A DNA stretch of 33,146 nt from Trichomonas tenax (taxonomy: Eukaryota; Parabasalia; Trichomonadida; Trichomonadidae). The stretch is from positions 1 to 33,146 of the forward strand of contig JALKBU010000565.1 of assembly GCA_023091735.1 (NCBI GenBank). Reading direction: 5' to 3'. This document shows positions 1 to 9,722 of the stretch, in pieces (the first letter of the stretch is position 1; each line of letters opens with the position of its first letter). The notes under the pieces were generated by a model that saw only the letters and a list, made by a program, of their open reading frames with translations, did not search any database and was not told the origin of the DNA. The translations under genes were made by a program, and so were the position numbers.

Positions 1-535
1 CTCGTCAACAACACTAACCTGGATGTATTGGTTAGACAACAAAGATATTTATGACACTTTTTATAAAGGTGACAATTTGCCCGCGCAAAAAGTGACGGTT
101 TATTCATGAAAAGTGACTTTAAGGTTCCATTAAAAATATCTTGGTACTTTTGTGTTATCTATACAATAATCTAACTCATAGAATATATTGAGAGACCACT
201 TTCCAAATGTGTTATTTATATTCGATATTGGATATGTAGTATATTGTCATTTTACGTCATTCAATATTTGTGAATATTTTTTCTGTGCATTCAAATGTTT
301 GTAATTAAATATTGTGTAATTCTGATGTATAACAACCATACAATATTATTTTCATATGATAAAATCATTATATTTTTACTAAAGAACATAATAAAAGTAT
401 AATATAAATAATATATAGTATTATATTTATATTATTTTTTGTTTATTGTTTGTCTCTCAAATATTTATTTTCCCTATATTTTAAAAAAAATAGATATACA
501 TTATACAATAGTCATTATTTGTTTTTCGTTTTTGA
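1..535. other. AT-rich spacer at left edge
   Basis: No convincing gene is seen. The stretch from about 300 to 500 is almost pure A/T with runs of TATA-like sequence. The N-terminal half expected for the hydrolase fragment that follows is not found here in any frame, so the break in that gene lies at about 536. Confidence 0.6.
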
Positions 536-1219
536 CAATGTAAACAAGATAGATGCAATGGCTCCACAACAAAGAAGTTATACAACGCTTTGGAGACAGA
601 TGATCTTCACGCAATTATTGAGCATGTCAAAGCTAAGCATAACCCATCACACATCTATCTCATGGGCTTCTCACTCGGTTCTATCATCTCCGTTCAGTAC
701 GGCTGCGATTTCACTGATGTTGACACCATTATGTGCGTTTCTCATCCACTCGAGACAGAGAAGTGCTGCAAGATTCTCGAACAGCCGCTCCAGAAGAAGC
801 TCTACCTCCCAATCATCATGCACCAGCTCAAGCACGCTATTGAAAAGAACCAGCTCGTCACAAGAGAGATGCGTAAAATGACACTCAAGTCAAGAACAAT
901 CATTGAGTTCGATGATGCATTCACATCACAGATCATTGGTTTGAAGGATGCTCATGAATACTACGACAAGATCCACCTTACACACAAGATTGCTAATGTT
1001 AAGGTTCCTCTGATCATCTTCAATGCTGATGATGACCCATTCACACTTCCGCAGTTCTGCCCAACAAAGTTAATCGTTGAGTCCAACATCGTTGCTTTCC
1101 TTCACACACTAGAAGGTGGCCACGTTACCTTCAACACAGGAATGAACGGAAAGAGGTCATACATCGAGAACGTTGCAATCGACTTCTTCGAAACAGCCAC
1201 AAAGAAAAATTCCCAATAA
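536..1219 (+). pseudogene. 5'-truncated alpha/beta-hydrolase fragment (YheT/ABHD3/EMB8-like)
   Basis: The open frame runs from a TGA at 533-535 to a TAA at 1217-1219. Its translation resembles the C-terminal part of the YheT/ABHD1-3/EMB8 family of serine hydrolases, which act on lipids or esters. Visible are the segment before the elbow (N-A-L-E-T-D-D-L), the nucleophile elbow G-F-S-L-G-S, the acid loop N-A-D-D-D-P and the histidine motif G-G-H-V, so the catalytic triad is present. The usual N-terminal half with the H-G oxyanion motif is missing, and no in-frame ATG occurs before the one just ahead of the elbow. Homology seems to begin near R-C-N-G-S at about 551, right after AT-rich sequence. 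I read this as a truncated copy rather than a working gene. A trichomonad intron does not explain the gap because no ACTAACACACAG-type 3' splice signal is seen nearby. Confidence 0.65.
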
Positions 1220-1247
1220 ACACTTTCATCTATACATTTTACACTTT

Positions 1248-1364
1248 TTAGCTCGGAATAATCTACCAGAGTATTTCGAGGATTATGAAACCAAAAGCAC
1301 AGAAGAACTTTTGGACCTTTACAATTCATCTCCAACTCTTCAATGCATTTTCCAATACAATTAA
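1248..1364 (+). other. possible coding remnant after the hydrolase
   Basis: After the hydrolase stop, another frame reads for 38 codons as acidic, protein-like sequence (N-N-L-P-E-Y-F-E-D-Y-E-T and onward) and ends in TAA. It has no ATG of its own and is out of frame with the hydrolase by one. It could be a decayed 3' exonic remnant of a neighbouring gene or a shifted tail. No family is recognised. Confidence 0.2.
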
Positions 1365-2327
1365 TCAAAAAAAATTTACTGTGTTAATGTATATTTGATG
1401 TGTACATAGACAATCAATAAGTTATTGATGACGCATAACGTGTGTTATTAAAATCATATTTTGAATAAAAATATAATCGAGAATTTGGAAGGTTGTTCTA
1501 TAGAACCATACATAGTTCCAGGAGTACTTTTGAAGTGTTAAGTGATGATGCCTCACAGAAAAAATGTACTGACGCACTGCTTAACGTACAGTAAATTTTA
1601 TTTTTAAAAAAAATAAGACCATTTGATTATTAATAGTATATACATTATATATACGAAATATCTAGCAAATCGCCACATGAGATTCTGAGAAAAATTATGA
1701 TGAAAGTTTTCAAGGATTGAAAACTATTTTTATTGTTTTCTTTCATAATTTTATGCCGAAAAACAAAGAATAATCAGAAATTAATAAATAGGGAATAGTA
1801 TATTTTACTTTGTGAATATATTGCTACAAAAAATAATATAATTTCCGTAATTTTTTGATGATATAAAATTTCGAAAATTACACGGAAATTGAAAAAAGTA
1901 GTTGAACAGTTATATCCTAGTCAGTGAGGTATTCATTGAAAAAAGCAGGAAAAGGACTTTTAATTCGAAATTAATTTTGAATAAATCGGAGTGAGCGGTA
2001 AAGTCAGTGGTATGCTACAAATATGATTTCTAATTAGCTTGTTGTTGAACTGAAATGTAGAGTTCATAGAAACTTCTTACAGGTAATGGAAACGAAATCA
2101 TATCACGAAAACTAGCGTGAGAAAATCTATGCAAAGCCAACAAACACTTGCACTCGGGCTACATATGCATATATTTGAATATAAGGACTTTTCCCGTATA
2201 TGGCGAAATTATGAAATTTCGTAACACCCTAAAAGACTCTTTTTTAAAGCATTAGATGATTTTCTCTTCATCTCTGAGACCAACAACCACGCTTAGCGAG
2301 CATTTTGAAATTGTTTAATAAATTTGA
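1365..2327. other. spacer with one hairpin, no gene seen
   Basis: Nearly 1 kb without a supported gene. A stem is formed by 1841-1854 and 1874-1889, 14 bp with a two-base bulge and a loop of about 19. A smaller perfect 7-bp hairpin (CGAAATT and AATTTCG) lies near 2203-2220. Everything else is AT-rich and frequently interrupted by stops in all frames. Confidence 0.5.
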
Positions 2328-2334
2328 TCATTTT
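2328..2334 (+). promoter_or_regulatory. initiator (Inr) TCATTTT
   Basis: TCATTTT sits directly before the ATG at 2335 and fits the trichomonad initiator TCAYTWT, with the predicted first transcribed A at 2330. Trichomonad leaders are typically this short. It is the main reason for believing the small gene that follows. Confidence 0.4.
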
Positions 2335-2484
2335 ATGCTAAAGAAGAAGCTTCTGGGATTAATTATCGTACCTTTTGCAATGTTCATGTTAGCAAGAATA
2401 CTATGGCAAAAGATTGTATACCCGGTCTTTGTTGGTGAGCGAAAACGTAACTTTCTTTGTTCCCATGAAAAAATGCGACGATAG
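2335..2484 (+). CDS. small single-pass membrane protein (49 aa), candidate
   Basis: A 49-codon ORF from ATG 2335 to TAG 2482-2484. The N-terminus is M-L-K-K-K followed by a hydrophobic stretch (about residues 5-23, L-L-G-L-I-I-V-P-F-A-M-F-M-L-A), then W-Q-K and a basic tail rich in R and K (E-R-K-R, K-M-R-R). This is the pattern of a small membrane-anchored protein with one helix. A consensus initiator abuts the start codon, and the next gene's initiator lies only about 40 bases after the stop. I cannot assign a family; it may be a small subunit of an ER or mitochondrial-type complex, a truncated relic, or chance. Codon composition is richer in G/C than the flanking spacer, which favours coding. 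Confidence 0.4.
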   Translation: MLKKKLLGLIIVPFAMFMLARILWQKIVYPVFVGERKRNFLCSHEKMRR

Positions 2485-2525
2485 AAAAAGTACGTTAAAA
2501 AGAGTGATTGTACATTTTAAAAAAA

Positions 2526-2532
2526 TCATTTA
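2526..2532 (+). promoter_or_regulatory. initiator of the decayed WD-repeat-like gene
   Basis: TCATTTA, 11-17 bases before an ATG at 2543, fits the trichomonad initiator. The ATG is followed at once by TAA, so the promoter appears to have outlived the reading frame. Confidence 0.35.
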
Positions 2533-2542
2533 AATTGTGAAA

Positions 2543-4059
2543 ATGTAATCGACGAGTCCCCAAAATCTCAAATTTTATATTTTTATCAAGATTTCCAATA
2601 AAAATGAATCTTTTGAAAATCCAATTAGGGATTTTCGAGGAGCCAACGCCGAGTCTCGGACGAATAACATATGTCTGATAGGTCGAGACCGGTTTTTGGC
2701 AACAACACAAAAAGAATTTGTCCTTTTTGAAGGGCGAGATATAAAATCGAGATATCCATATAAATGAAGTACCAGTGTGTTTATCTCTGAACTGGATGTC
2801 ATCGTTGGATTGACACAACATACGAATCAATTTATCGCTTTTCAGATTTATAACTCAGAAAACGCGCAATTACATCTCTCAGGGATAGATTCGAAGCATG
2901 TTGGCGTATTTCACATGGTTTACTCACCGAAATCTCACGCAATATTAACTGTTGGAAATGGAATCAAAGTTTGGACTCTTTCATCAGACCGATGGAATAA
3001 TCGTAAATCTTCCATACCTCCGCATCTAAATCTTACACTTCGCTCATCATTCGCACCGAATTATCAAACTCAAATTTTAAATCCACCGACATTCGACTAC
3101 GTGAATGAATACATATTGTTACCAACGCCAATAGAATTACGACCATTTGATTTAGATGGCAATTGTCATTCACCTGTAAGTTTGTATCCATCGGCAATAA
3201 ATGAAACGAATAACGCTTTGTCTGGTACGACACTGCGCACTTCTGTCTATACAATGGTACGCCATTAGCACGCACATCGGAATCTAATTCCCCAATTGTT
3301 AGTCCACTCCATCCTTCATACTCATTCAGACCAAACTCTGGACAAGATCAGCCTTCACAAGCAAATGAAGTGAAAGAAAATGCTGCAGATGATACTATAA
3401 CAACACAAACTGTCAATCTTCATGAAAAATTGAGACCTCCACCATTAGTTCTTCCCCATCCTAAGATGTCTCCTAAGCTTTATTCCGTGGAATCACCCGA
3501 AAGCGAATTAATTCCATCACCTGTTCCTTCCGAGATTACTCCAGAGATTTCCAACACTGCAGCAATCGCCAGACCAAGAAGGAGGCACTCATACATGCCC
3601 GAAGCACTTCCGATTGAAGAGAATCCACTTCTCGAGCTCAATAAGCCGACTAAAGTTGTTGAGAAAGCGGGGGCGTCAAATTACAAACCATTCTAGATGA
3701 GCATTGTCGAAAACGATCCATCTCCTGATGCTTCACCAATAGCACTCCAGATTCACGCAATTCTTTTGAAGAGGAAGGAAGAATTAGAGCAAGTAATGAA
3801 CGAAAATCCATCTGTCGTTTTGCCAAATTCTGTTGTTTCGTATGTTCAAAATAATGCTGACGAGGAAATCAAGTAAATCATATATCAGCGGAAAGCCAGA
3901 AAGAGACCGCCTTTCTCTGCAAGATCAGTTCGATCAAAGGTAATTATGAAACCATTCTGGAGCAGCACTCCAAGAAGAGCTTCGCGAAAAGAATTTTTGT
4001 CTTTCGATGGCGCAATGAAGATCACAAGAATTCCTATCATCAAACTGCCGTCACATTAA
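2543..4059 (+). pseudogene. decayed WD40-repeat-like protein gene
   Basis: One gene of about 505 codons can be followed through five lesions. Frame 2 starts at ATG 2543, has TAA as codon 2 (2546-2548), reads through a beta-propeller-like stretch (R-D-R-F-L-A-T-T-Q-K-E-F-V-L-F), meets TGA at 2765-2767, then continues with I-V-G-L-T-Q-H and G-N-G-I-K-V-W-T-L, typical of WD blades. Between about 3235 and 3268 the sense shifts to frame 1 (N-G-T-P-L-A-R-T-S-E-S). That frame carries a Ser/Pro-rich disordered region, TAG at 3694-3696, a helical segment (H-A-I-L-L-K-R-K-E-E-L-E-Q), TAA at 3874-3876, and a basic tail ending at TAA 4057-4059. The stops fall inside otherwise smooth coding sequence, which argues for a decayed gene. 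WD identity is from blade-like motifs only. Confidence 0.6.
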
Positions 4060-4618
4060 ATATACATGTTTGTTTGTTTTTTATGCAAATTACAGCTTTT
4101 TTTAACAAATAATTTGGCAAAATGAAAGTTGTTTTATTTTAGTGCTGAACACATCAAAATGATTTTCAAATGTGCTCTCTTGATATAATTCGATACATTT
4201 AAATTTGAAACGTGATGTGTTAATTCCAAAAATGGAAAATAATTACTGATTGATCTGATGAAATGATGATATCAGCATTATCTTCAAAATCAGTGCATTC
4301 TTCAATGCCCATATGATCTTTTTATAAATAAGCAATGAAATGATTTATGTTAGAATTTAGTTTATCAAGATAAAGCATGCTTTTATCCTATGGCATTGAA
4401 ACAATATGATTTACAATTTTACCAGAACAATAATAACAATTAATGAATGAATTTCCAATCATATTACAATTATTTGAAAAATATCATGTTTTATTTAAAA
4501 ATAAGTTGAAAAATGAGGTGCAAAATTGTAAGTTAATATAATTACTAATGAATTTTCGCTCAATGTTAAAAATATATTTACGGGCGCAAAAGCAGAAAAT
4601 TTACATTACAAAAAAAAA
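4060..4618. other. AT-rich spacer, no gene seen
   Basis: No supported coding or RNA feature. A TTACATTAC stretch about 10-18 bases before the ATG at 4619 may serve as a weak initiator of the next gene, but it lacks the TCA core. Confidence 0.5.
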
Positions 4619-5515
4619 ATGATTGTGTTTTTGTTCATGATTGTTAAAGCTGCAGACAAAACACTTTCATTACCGAATTACAACGCACTGACGACGTACT
4701 GCAGCGATGTCGAAGGCGAAATCGTCGAATTTTTCACTCCAGTCGGATCTGCGAAATTTTTAATGACGATTGCTGGACTTTCAGAGAATGTATTCTGCTA
4801 CGTTTACAAGAATCTACTCGATGAAGGCGAAATCATTGACCCTGCGAGTGAAAATGCTTTTATTTTCACGAATTCAACAGCAAAATTGCAATTTAACTTT
4901 ATTTCATCTGGTTGTGTAAGCATTGCGTCCACAGAGTTTGCTAATGATCAATGTTTATCCGGAATCGATGTTGTCACAAGTTTAAGCGCTGATAAATTTT
5001 ATCCATCCGAACCAAACGCTGATTACTGTATATTCTTTGCTACAGCATCAGATGAAACGTATTTCACAATAAACGAGACCAATTTGGGAAACGATGAATT
5101 AAATGTGTATAAATCTTCTCTTAGCGGACCTCGTTTCAATACATTTGATGAAAATCAGGAATACACAACAACAACGAATCCGCAGCCATGGATCTTTCGT
5201 TTGAAAACTGCATCTGTGCAAAGAAGATATAAAGAAACAATGCCAAAAGGATTTCATCTCTATTTCTTCTCTAAGGGTGGAAAACCTTACGCTAATGAAC
5301 ATATATCAGAGCCACAGATAATTCAATATATTGCGGAAAATCCACCGACAAAGAATCTTGCGCTTCCAATCTTTGGATCCATATCACCGGCGTTCTTGCT
5401 TGGTTCGTTTATTTACACATTAATCAGATTATGCAAAAAACCAACTATTACAGTGAAAACTGAAACACCAAATCTCGAAAAAGTTGTATCAGATTCGGAT
5501 ATTCGTGCCGACTAA
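4619..5515 (+). CDS. predicted type I membrane protein of unknown function
   Basis: 298 residues from the first ATG after a poly-A stretch. Residues 1-12 form a short hydrophobic leader (M-I-V-F-L-F-M-I-V-K-A-A), which looks like a cleaved signal peptide. The extracellular part of about 235 residues has four or more Cys, two N-glycosylation sequons (N-S-T near 85 and N-E-T near 152) and beta-rich sequence. A single membrane helix lies at about 250-273, with a positive stop (R-L-C-K-K) and a cytoplasmic tail of about 25 residues. This is the layout of the many trichomonad surface proteins with no characterised family. The ectodomain may have a CUB-like beta-sandwich fold, but no diagnostic motif supports that. 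Frame is intact and uninterrupted. Surface location is inferred. Confidence 0.75.
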   Translation: MIVFLFMIVKAADKTLSLPNYNALTTYCSDVEGEIVEFFTPVGSAKFLMTIAGLSENVFCYVYKNLLDEGEIIDPASENAFIFTNSTAKLQFNFISSGCVSIASTEFANDQCLSGIDVVTSLSADKFYPSEPNADYCIFFATASDETYFTINETNLGNDELNVYKSSLSGPRFNTFDENQEYTTTTNPQPWIFRLKTASVQRRYKETMPKGFHLYFFSKGGKPYANEHISEPQIIQYIAENPPTKNLALPIFGSISPAFLLGSFIYTLIRLCKKPTITVKTETPNLEKVVSDSDIRAD

Positions 5516-5981
5516 CTTCATTTCCTTGTAATTTATTATAAATATTATCAATTTGTTTGTTTTGTAACTAATTAATATAGCTATTTTTAAAACATCCTTA
5601 TGTCTATTAAAGACATAGATCCAAAAAGCCTCAAAACTGTAAAATACGTTATGAATATTTTTGTTCAATGTTTATCTTCTATTTTGATCATTGATTTGAC
5701 ATATCCATGCAATATCTATAATGTATTTTAGTCTTAATATGATCAATCTGTGAAATAAAATTTTTGCAAATTTACAATATGTTCAAAGTCTTCTGAAATG
5801 ATACTGGTGAAATTATATAGACATTAGATAGTACAAATATGGGTGAAATCAAGCATGATTAATCCGAAATGGAAAAATCAAAAAATATGAAGGATTTAGT
5901 ATAAATAAATTATTTTACTTATAAAGCAAAAGCTATCAACATGTCAGTATCGATGAAACTATTATTTTTCTGTACATCTCA
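5516..5981. other. spacer between convergent genes
   Basis: Lies between the stop of the plus-strand membrane protein and the stop of the minus-strand RhoGEF, so it should hold only 3' ends. AT-rich, with no supported feature. Confidence 0.5.
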
Positions 5982-8900
5982 TTAAATCGCATTAATTGTA
6001 ATACATCTCATTGTTCCTTTGTAAACACACCTCATTGCCTCTATGAGCGTCTCTGGTGAGAGTGACTGTGTCCTTCCCTTACCAACGGCAACGGTGAGGA
6101 TCGCGTCACCCTTCTGGAGTAGGGATTCGACGGTTGACAGCAACTGCTCAATTGTTGTCTCTGTCTTGATCTTCACGATCCTAGATGTTCTAGAGTTGTC
6201 GTCGAATATCTTGACGAGGAAGGATATTCCAGCCGGAGGTTCAACGTTGCCTGTGAGAATGTTCTCCAACTTGGAAACTTTCTCATTGAGCTCCTTGTTT
6301 TCTAAGCTCTTCTGCCAGAACTTGCTTGACTTGATTTTGGTTGCGTTAGCTTCGAAGAAGTTAAGTCCGGAAACATCAATTCCCAGTTCAGCATAGAATT
6401 CCTGCATGTTAAACTTGTCGCCCTTTGGAACATAGTGATTCCTGATTTCTGTGTAGTTCTTGTTGTCATTGGCGTTCGGCTGTGGTGTTGAGATCTCCTC
6501 TTTGGACTTCTGGCGACGAAGGTTGATGCGGGAGTTGGCAAGATCAGCAGCAGAGATGCCCATTGGAACAGGAAGTGAGTTAATGGTATTCTTTGGCTGC
6601 TGTGCCTGGGTCTGAGATGCACTGGCTGGCGATTTCTCTTCCTCCTTCTTCTTGTCCTTATCGTCCTTCTTCTTTTCGTCTTTCTTCTTCTCATCTTTCT
6701 TCTTCTCGTCCTTCTTCTTTTCGTCTTTCTTCTTATCATCCTTCTTCTTGTCATCTTTCTTCTCAGGAGCCGGTGGTGCTGGTGGAGGAACTGGTGGCAT
6801 CGGAGCTAATCCGTCTGAGGAGTGGCTTGGAGCTGACATGGATGGCGGCTGCTTTGTTGTATTTGTGCGCTTGAAGTTTGCCAGTGGGATGTCAATCGGA
6901 GAAACCTTCGGTGCTGGGCTCTCAACAGATCCATTCCTGTTAAGGAGGCCGACAAGTGGAGTTGGCTGCATCGTTGCGAATGGTGTAGCCTGAAGACCAG
7001 AGATTGTGTGCCTGTTTGGACCACCTGGGATCATTGGCTGGCCTGGGATTGGTGCTGGTCCCGGCATGACAGACTGTGGCTGGTATGACGAGGCACTTGT
7101 CTTCTCTTCAAGCAAAGCTAGAGAAGAGTTGTTGAGTGGAGAACCAGCTGGCTGTGTGTTGTTGTTTGGTGGCGTTGGTGGAAATCTTGACATCTGCGAT
7201 GGGTCGATGGAAGCAGCTCTATGACCTTTTCCAGCGTTGGCCATCAAATCCTGAAGAAGATCCTTCTCCCAGTATGGATCGACCTCTGATGGCATCTGCT
7301 TAGCCATTTTCGGAAGTGCGTCATCAGCGTTGAGGATCCAAGCTGATGGATATGAACGATGTGTGATTCTCTCCGTACCACCGAAGACAACCATTCTGTG
7401 TGAGTCGATAGTGACAAGTGAGTGCTTGCAAAGCTGTGGCGGGAAGTTACCGAACTGATCAAATTCAACAGGAAGCCAGTTCTTGCCGTCGATAATCTTG
7501 AAGTCTGTATCATCTGTAGAAAGGAGACCACCGTGGACGAAGATCCATCTGTCTGCAAGAACAGCGGCCTTGCAGTCGTGTCTGGAGTGAACGTTAACCT
7601 TCGAGCGCCTGCTCCATGACATCTTAGTGAGGTCGAGAACCCAAACATCGTCATACTTTGTCTGCTGTAAGCCTCGGCCGCCGATAACAGCCATCTCTGT
7701 CTTGTTGACGAGAACAGCTGCGTGAAGGTAACGTGGTGGTGGGGAGTTCGGGAGAGTGCCGAAGTCACGGTACTCGCCTGTGTGTGGGTCGAAGGATGAG
7801 ACTGTGCTTGTGATGTTGTCTTTATCATTGCTCTTGTTGTTAAGTTTGCCACCGAAGAAGTAGAGCTTAGATTCATATACGATGCATGTGTGGCCGTACC
7901 TTGGGATTGGCTTTCTATCGTTAGGGACGCATTCTGTCCACGCTCTTGTTGCCTGATTGTAACACCAGATGTCGCCGTAGATTTTGTTGGAATTGTTACC
8001 GAAAGCAACGTAGATGTCACCACGGAGAGCTGAGATAGTGTGTGACTCACGTGGAGGAACTGGTGTGTTCTCGATATTCCAGATCGAGTCAGCGATGTTG
8101 TATCTGATAATATTTGCTGTTGTCGAGCGAGACTCGTTTGTGCCTCCGAAATAATAAACGAAACCAGCAGAAAGGCAGCCATCGTGTGAAACGCGCTCTG
8201 TAACAGTTTCGCTGAGCTCGACATCAGTCCATCTCACGACTGGCTTCTCCTCCTTGAGCTCCTTGTAGAGTTCTTGCATACGGTTGTGGTATTGATCCAT
8301 CCATGTTGTCTTTTCGGAGATATCGTTGAAATCAATCTGGTATGTGTCATCATCTGGGGCTGTGTATATTGATGTAAGTGCTGGCTTGCAATTTGCGAAC
8401 CTGAATTGTTCGGTTTTGATCTGGAATAAAGGTGTATTGATCTTTTTCTTGGTTGATGCAAGCATGATCATGTCGTTGAAGAGATACAAAACGCCAGGAC
8501 CTGTCTTCTTATTGCTTACGATGCGAACCACCGCTTGTTCGATAATTTCGCGTCCGTGATCCATGATGATGATGCCGGGTGGCATAGTGTCCTGGATATC
8601 CTGCATAGCCTGAATGATGATGATTTTGTGTGAGAGTTGGTCAATATTCTTATTGACTTCATTGAGTTTTTGCATTGTCATGACGATATAGTGCTTCTCG
8701 GGATGGAAGCTTGGTGTACACTTGTCGAGTTCTCTGAAAAGCAGTGGGTATCTTGGATATCTCTGAACAGGGGTAATGTAATATGACATGAAGTTTCTAC
8801 CGTTATGGGCCGGCATATTTGCCTCAATTTCGGTGATCTGTTTGTCAATGGAGCGAACCATTCTCTTCTTTTTCAGCATATCATCCATCGGCTTGAAAGC

Positions 8901-9722
8901 TGAAACGAAGACTTTTGCCTTCGTGAAGTTCTGCAAGTGCTTTAAGAAAACGTAAGACATTTCGGCAATGAATCCTGGCTTGATTTTCTTAAGTTCTTCG
9001 AGGAAAACCTGGTGTACTTGGGCGATTGTCTTGATTTCTCTGAAGAGAGAATGGATTTCACCTTCGGCGAATGCTGGGCTCTTCTTGAACTCTGGCTCCC
9101 AGTAGTCAAGGAGCATTTTGAGATCGTTGTTGTATGTTTCTTCTGTTGAGATAATCTCGGCCGTGATGTGGCCACGAGCACCGATTTTACGCTTTCCAGC
9201 ATCACCAACGACGAAAGATAATTTAATGTGTTCAGAGCGGCATTGCTGGAGGATTGGCTCTGCTGGCTCTGTCATTTCAAGTACCTTGTCTCCGATTATA
9301 AGCTTTTCATCTGTAAAGTCGTAACCGAAAGCAGACTTGCAGGCAAGAAGAATATCTTGCACTGTCATCGTTGGAAAATCGTTTGTATCGAGTGAAACAA
9401 CCATTGGCGGCAATGCATCTTTTAATTGGCACGAAATTTCGACCTCTATCCAAAAGAAATCTTTATCGGTTTCGGGAATGATTTTAAGATAATGCGAAGG
9501 CGCTGGATACTCGTCCAACTCGCCTTGGATTATTAAATCGTGATGAATTTCTAACGGACGGGCGTCTAACTTCAATACCTCTGTATAATAGGGGCATCTG
9601 TAAGCCAGAAGGCCGTCTGGATGATTTACTGCATTAAGAATATCCGAACATGTTTTGTCCGCGTAACTATTTGCGGGTAAAACTATATTCGGCAATGTCC
9701 CATTAATAACACAAAGGGACAT
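5982..9722 (-). CDS. RhoGEF (DH-PH) with Kelch propeller
   Basis: 1246 residues. Residues 1-175 are a beta-rich, possibly ubiquitin-like or FERM-like region. The DH domain (about 183-370) begins A-E-I-I-S-T-E-E-T-Y and contains the hallmark helix Y-I-T-P-V-Q-R-Y-P-R-Y; it should exchange GDP for GTP on a Rho/Rac GTPase. A PH domain follows (about 385-490, ending in W-M-D-Q-Y). Six Kelch motifs (about 510-810, e.g. V-Y-Y-F-G-G, L-Y-F-F-G-G, M-A-V-I-G-G, V-V-F-G-G) make a six-bladed propeller. Then come a Pro-rich linker, a Lys/Asp/Glu repeat at about 985-1025, and a C-terminal domain (about 1105-1246) with a helix and a ubiquitin-like segment. No membrane helix; cytosolic. The Pro-rich part may bind actin regulators. 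The DH-PH-Kelch order is unlike metazoan RhoGEFs. High G/C at third positions suggests strong expression. Confidence 0.9.
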   Translation of the reverse strand: MSLCVINGTLPNIVLPANSYADKTCSDILNAVNHPDGLLAYRCPYYTEVLKLDARPLEIHHDLIIQGELDEYPAPSHYLKIIPETDKDFFWIEVEISCQLKDALPPMVVSLDTNDFPTMTVQDILLACKSAFGYDFTDEKLIIGDKVLEMTEPAEPILQQCRSEHIKLSFVVGDAGKRKIGARGHITAEIISTEETYNNDLKMLLDYWEPEFKKSPAFAEGEIHSLFREIKTIAQVHQVFLEELKKIKPGFIAEMSYVFLKHLQNFTKAKVFVSAFKPMDDMLKKKRMVRSIDKQITEIEANMPAHNGRNFMSYYITPVQRYPRYPLLFRELDKCTPSFHPEKHYIVMTMQKLNEVNKNIDQLSHKIIIIQAMQDIQDTMPPGIIIMDHGREIIEQAVVRIVSNKKTGPGVLYLFNDMIMLASTKKKINTPLFQIKTEQFRFANCKPALTSIYTAPDDDTYQIDFNDISEKTTWMDQYHNRMQELYKELKEEKPVVRWTDVELSETVTERVSHDGCLSAGFVYYFGGTNESRSTTANIIRYNIADSIWNIENTPVPPRESHTISALRGDIYVAFGNNSNKIYGDIWCYNQATRAWTECVPNDRKPIPRYGHTCIVYESKLYFFGGKLNNKSNDKDNITSTVSSFDPHTGEYRDFGTLPNSPPPRYLHAAVLVNKTEMAVIGGRGLQQTKYDDVWVLDLTKMSWSRRSKVNVHSRHDCKAAVLADRWIFVHGGLLSTDDTDFKIIDGKNWLPVEFDQFGNFPPQLCKHSLVTIDSHRMVVFGGTERITHRSYPSAWILNADDALPKMAKQMPSEVDPYWEKDLLQDLMANAGKGHRAASIDPSQMSRFPPTPPNNNTQPAGSPLNNSSLALLEEKTSASSYQPQSVMPGPAPIPGQPMIPGGPNRHTISGLQATPFATMQPTPLVGLLNRNGSVESPAPKVSPIDIPLANFKRTNTTKQPPSMSAPSHSSDGLAPMPPVPPPAPPAPEKKDDKKKDDKKKDEKKKDEKKKDEKKKDEKKKDDKDKKKEEEKSPASASQTQAQQPKNTINSLPVPMGISAADLANSRINLRRQKSKEEISTPQPNANDNKNYTEIRNHYVPKGDKFNMQEFYAELGIDVSGLNFFEANATKIKSSKFWQKSLENKELNEKVSKLENILTGNVEPPAGISFLVKIFDDNSRTSRIVKIKTETTIEQLLSTVESLLQKGDAILTVAVGKGRTQSLSPETLIEAMRCVYKGTMRCITINAI
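6650..6766 (-). repeat. in-frame low-complexity repeat (K-K-K-D-D/E units)
   Basis: About eight imperfect 15-base units encode K-K-K-D-D or K-D-E-K-K type pentads inside the RhoGEF linker. The DNA is a strong purine/pyrimidine strand-biased tract. Unit number may vary between strains through replication slippage. Confidence 0.75.

Noticed and set aside
450..881. 143-codon plus-strand frame overlapping the hydrolase fragment
   Set aside because: Starts at TTG in AT-rich DNA; the hydrolase motifs lie in another frame.
6302..6754. Arg/Lys-rich 150-codon frame over the charged repeat
   Set aside because: Out-of-frame reading of the K/D/E repeat tract.
7244..8224. Minus-strand 326-codon open frame inside the RhoGEF gene
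   Set aside because: Same-strand shadow of the Kelch region in another frame; Ser/Thr/Arg-rich translation with no domain, while the main frame has clear Kelch and DH motifs.
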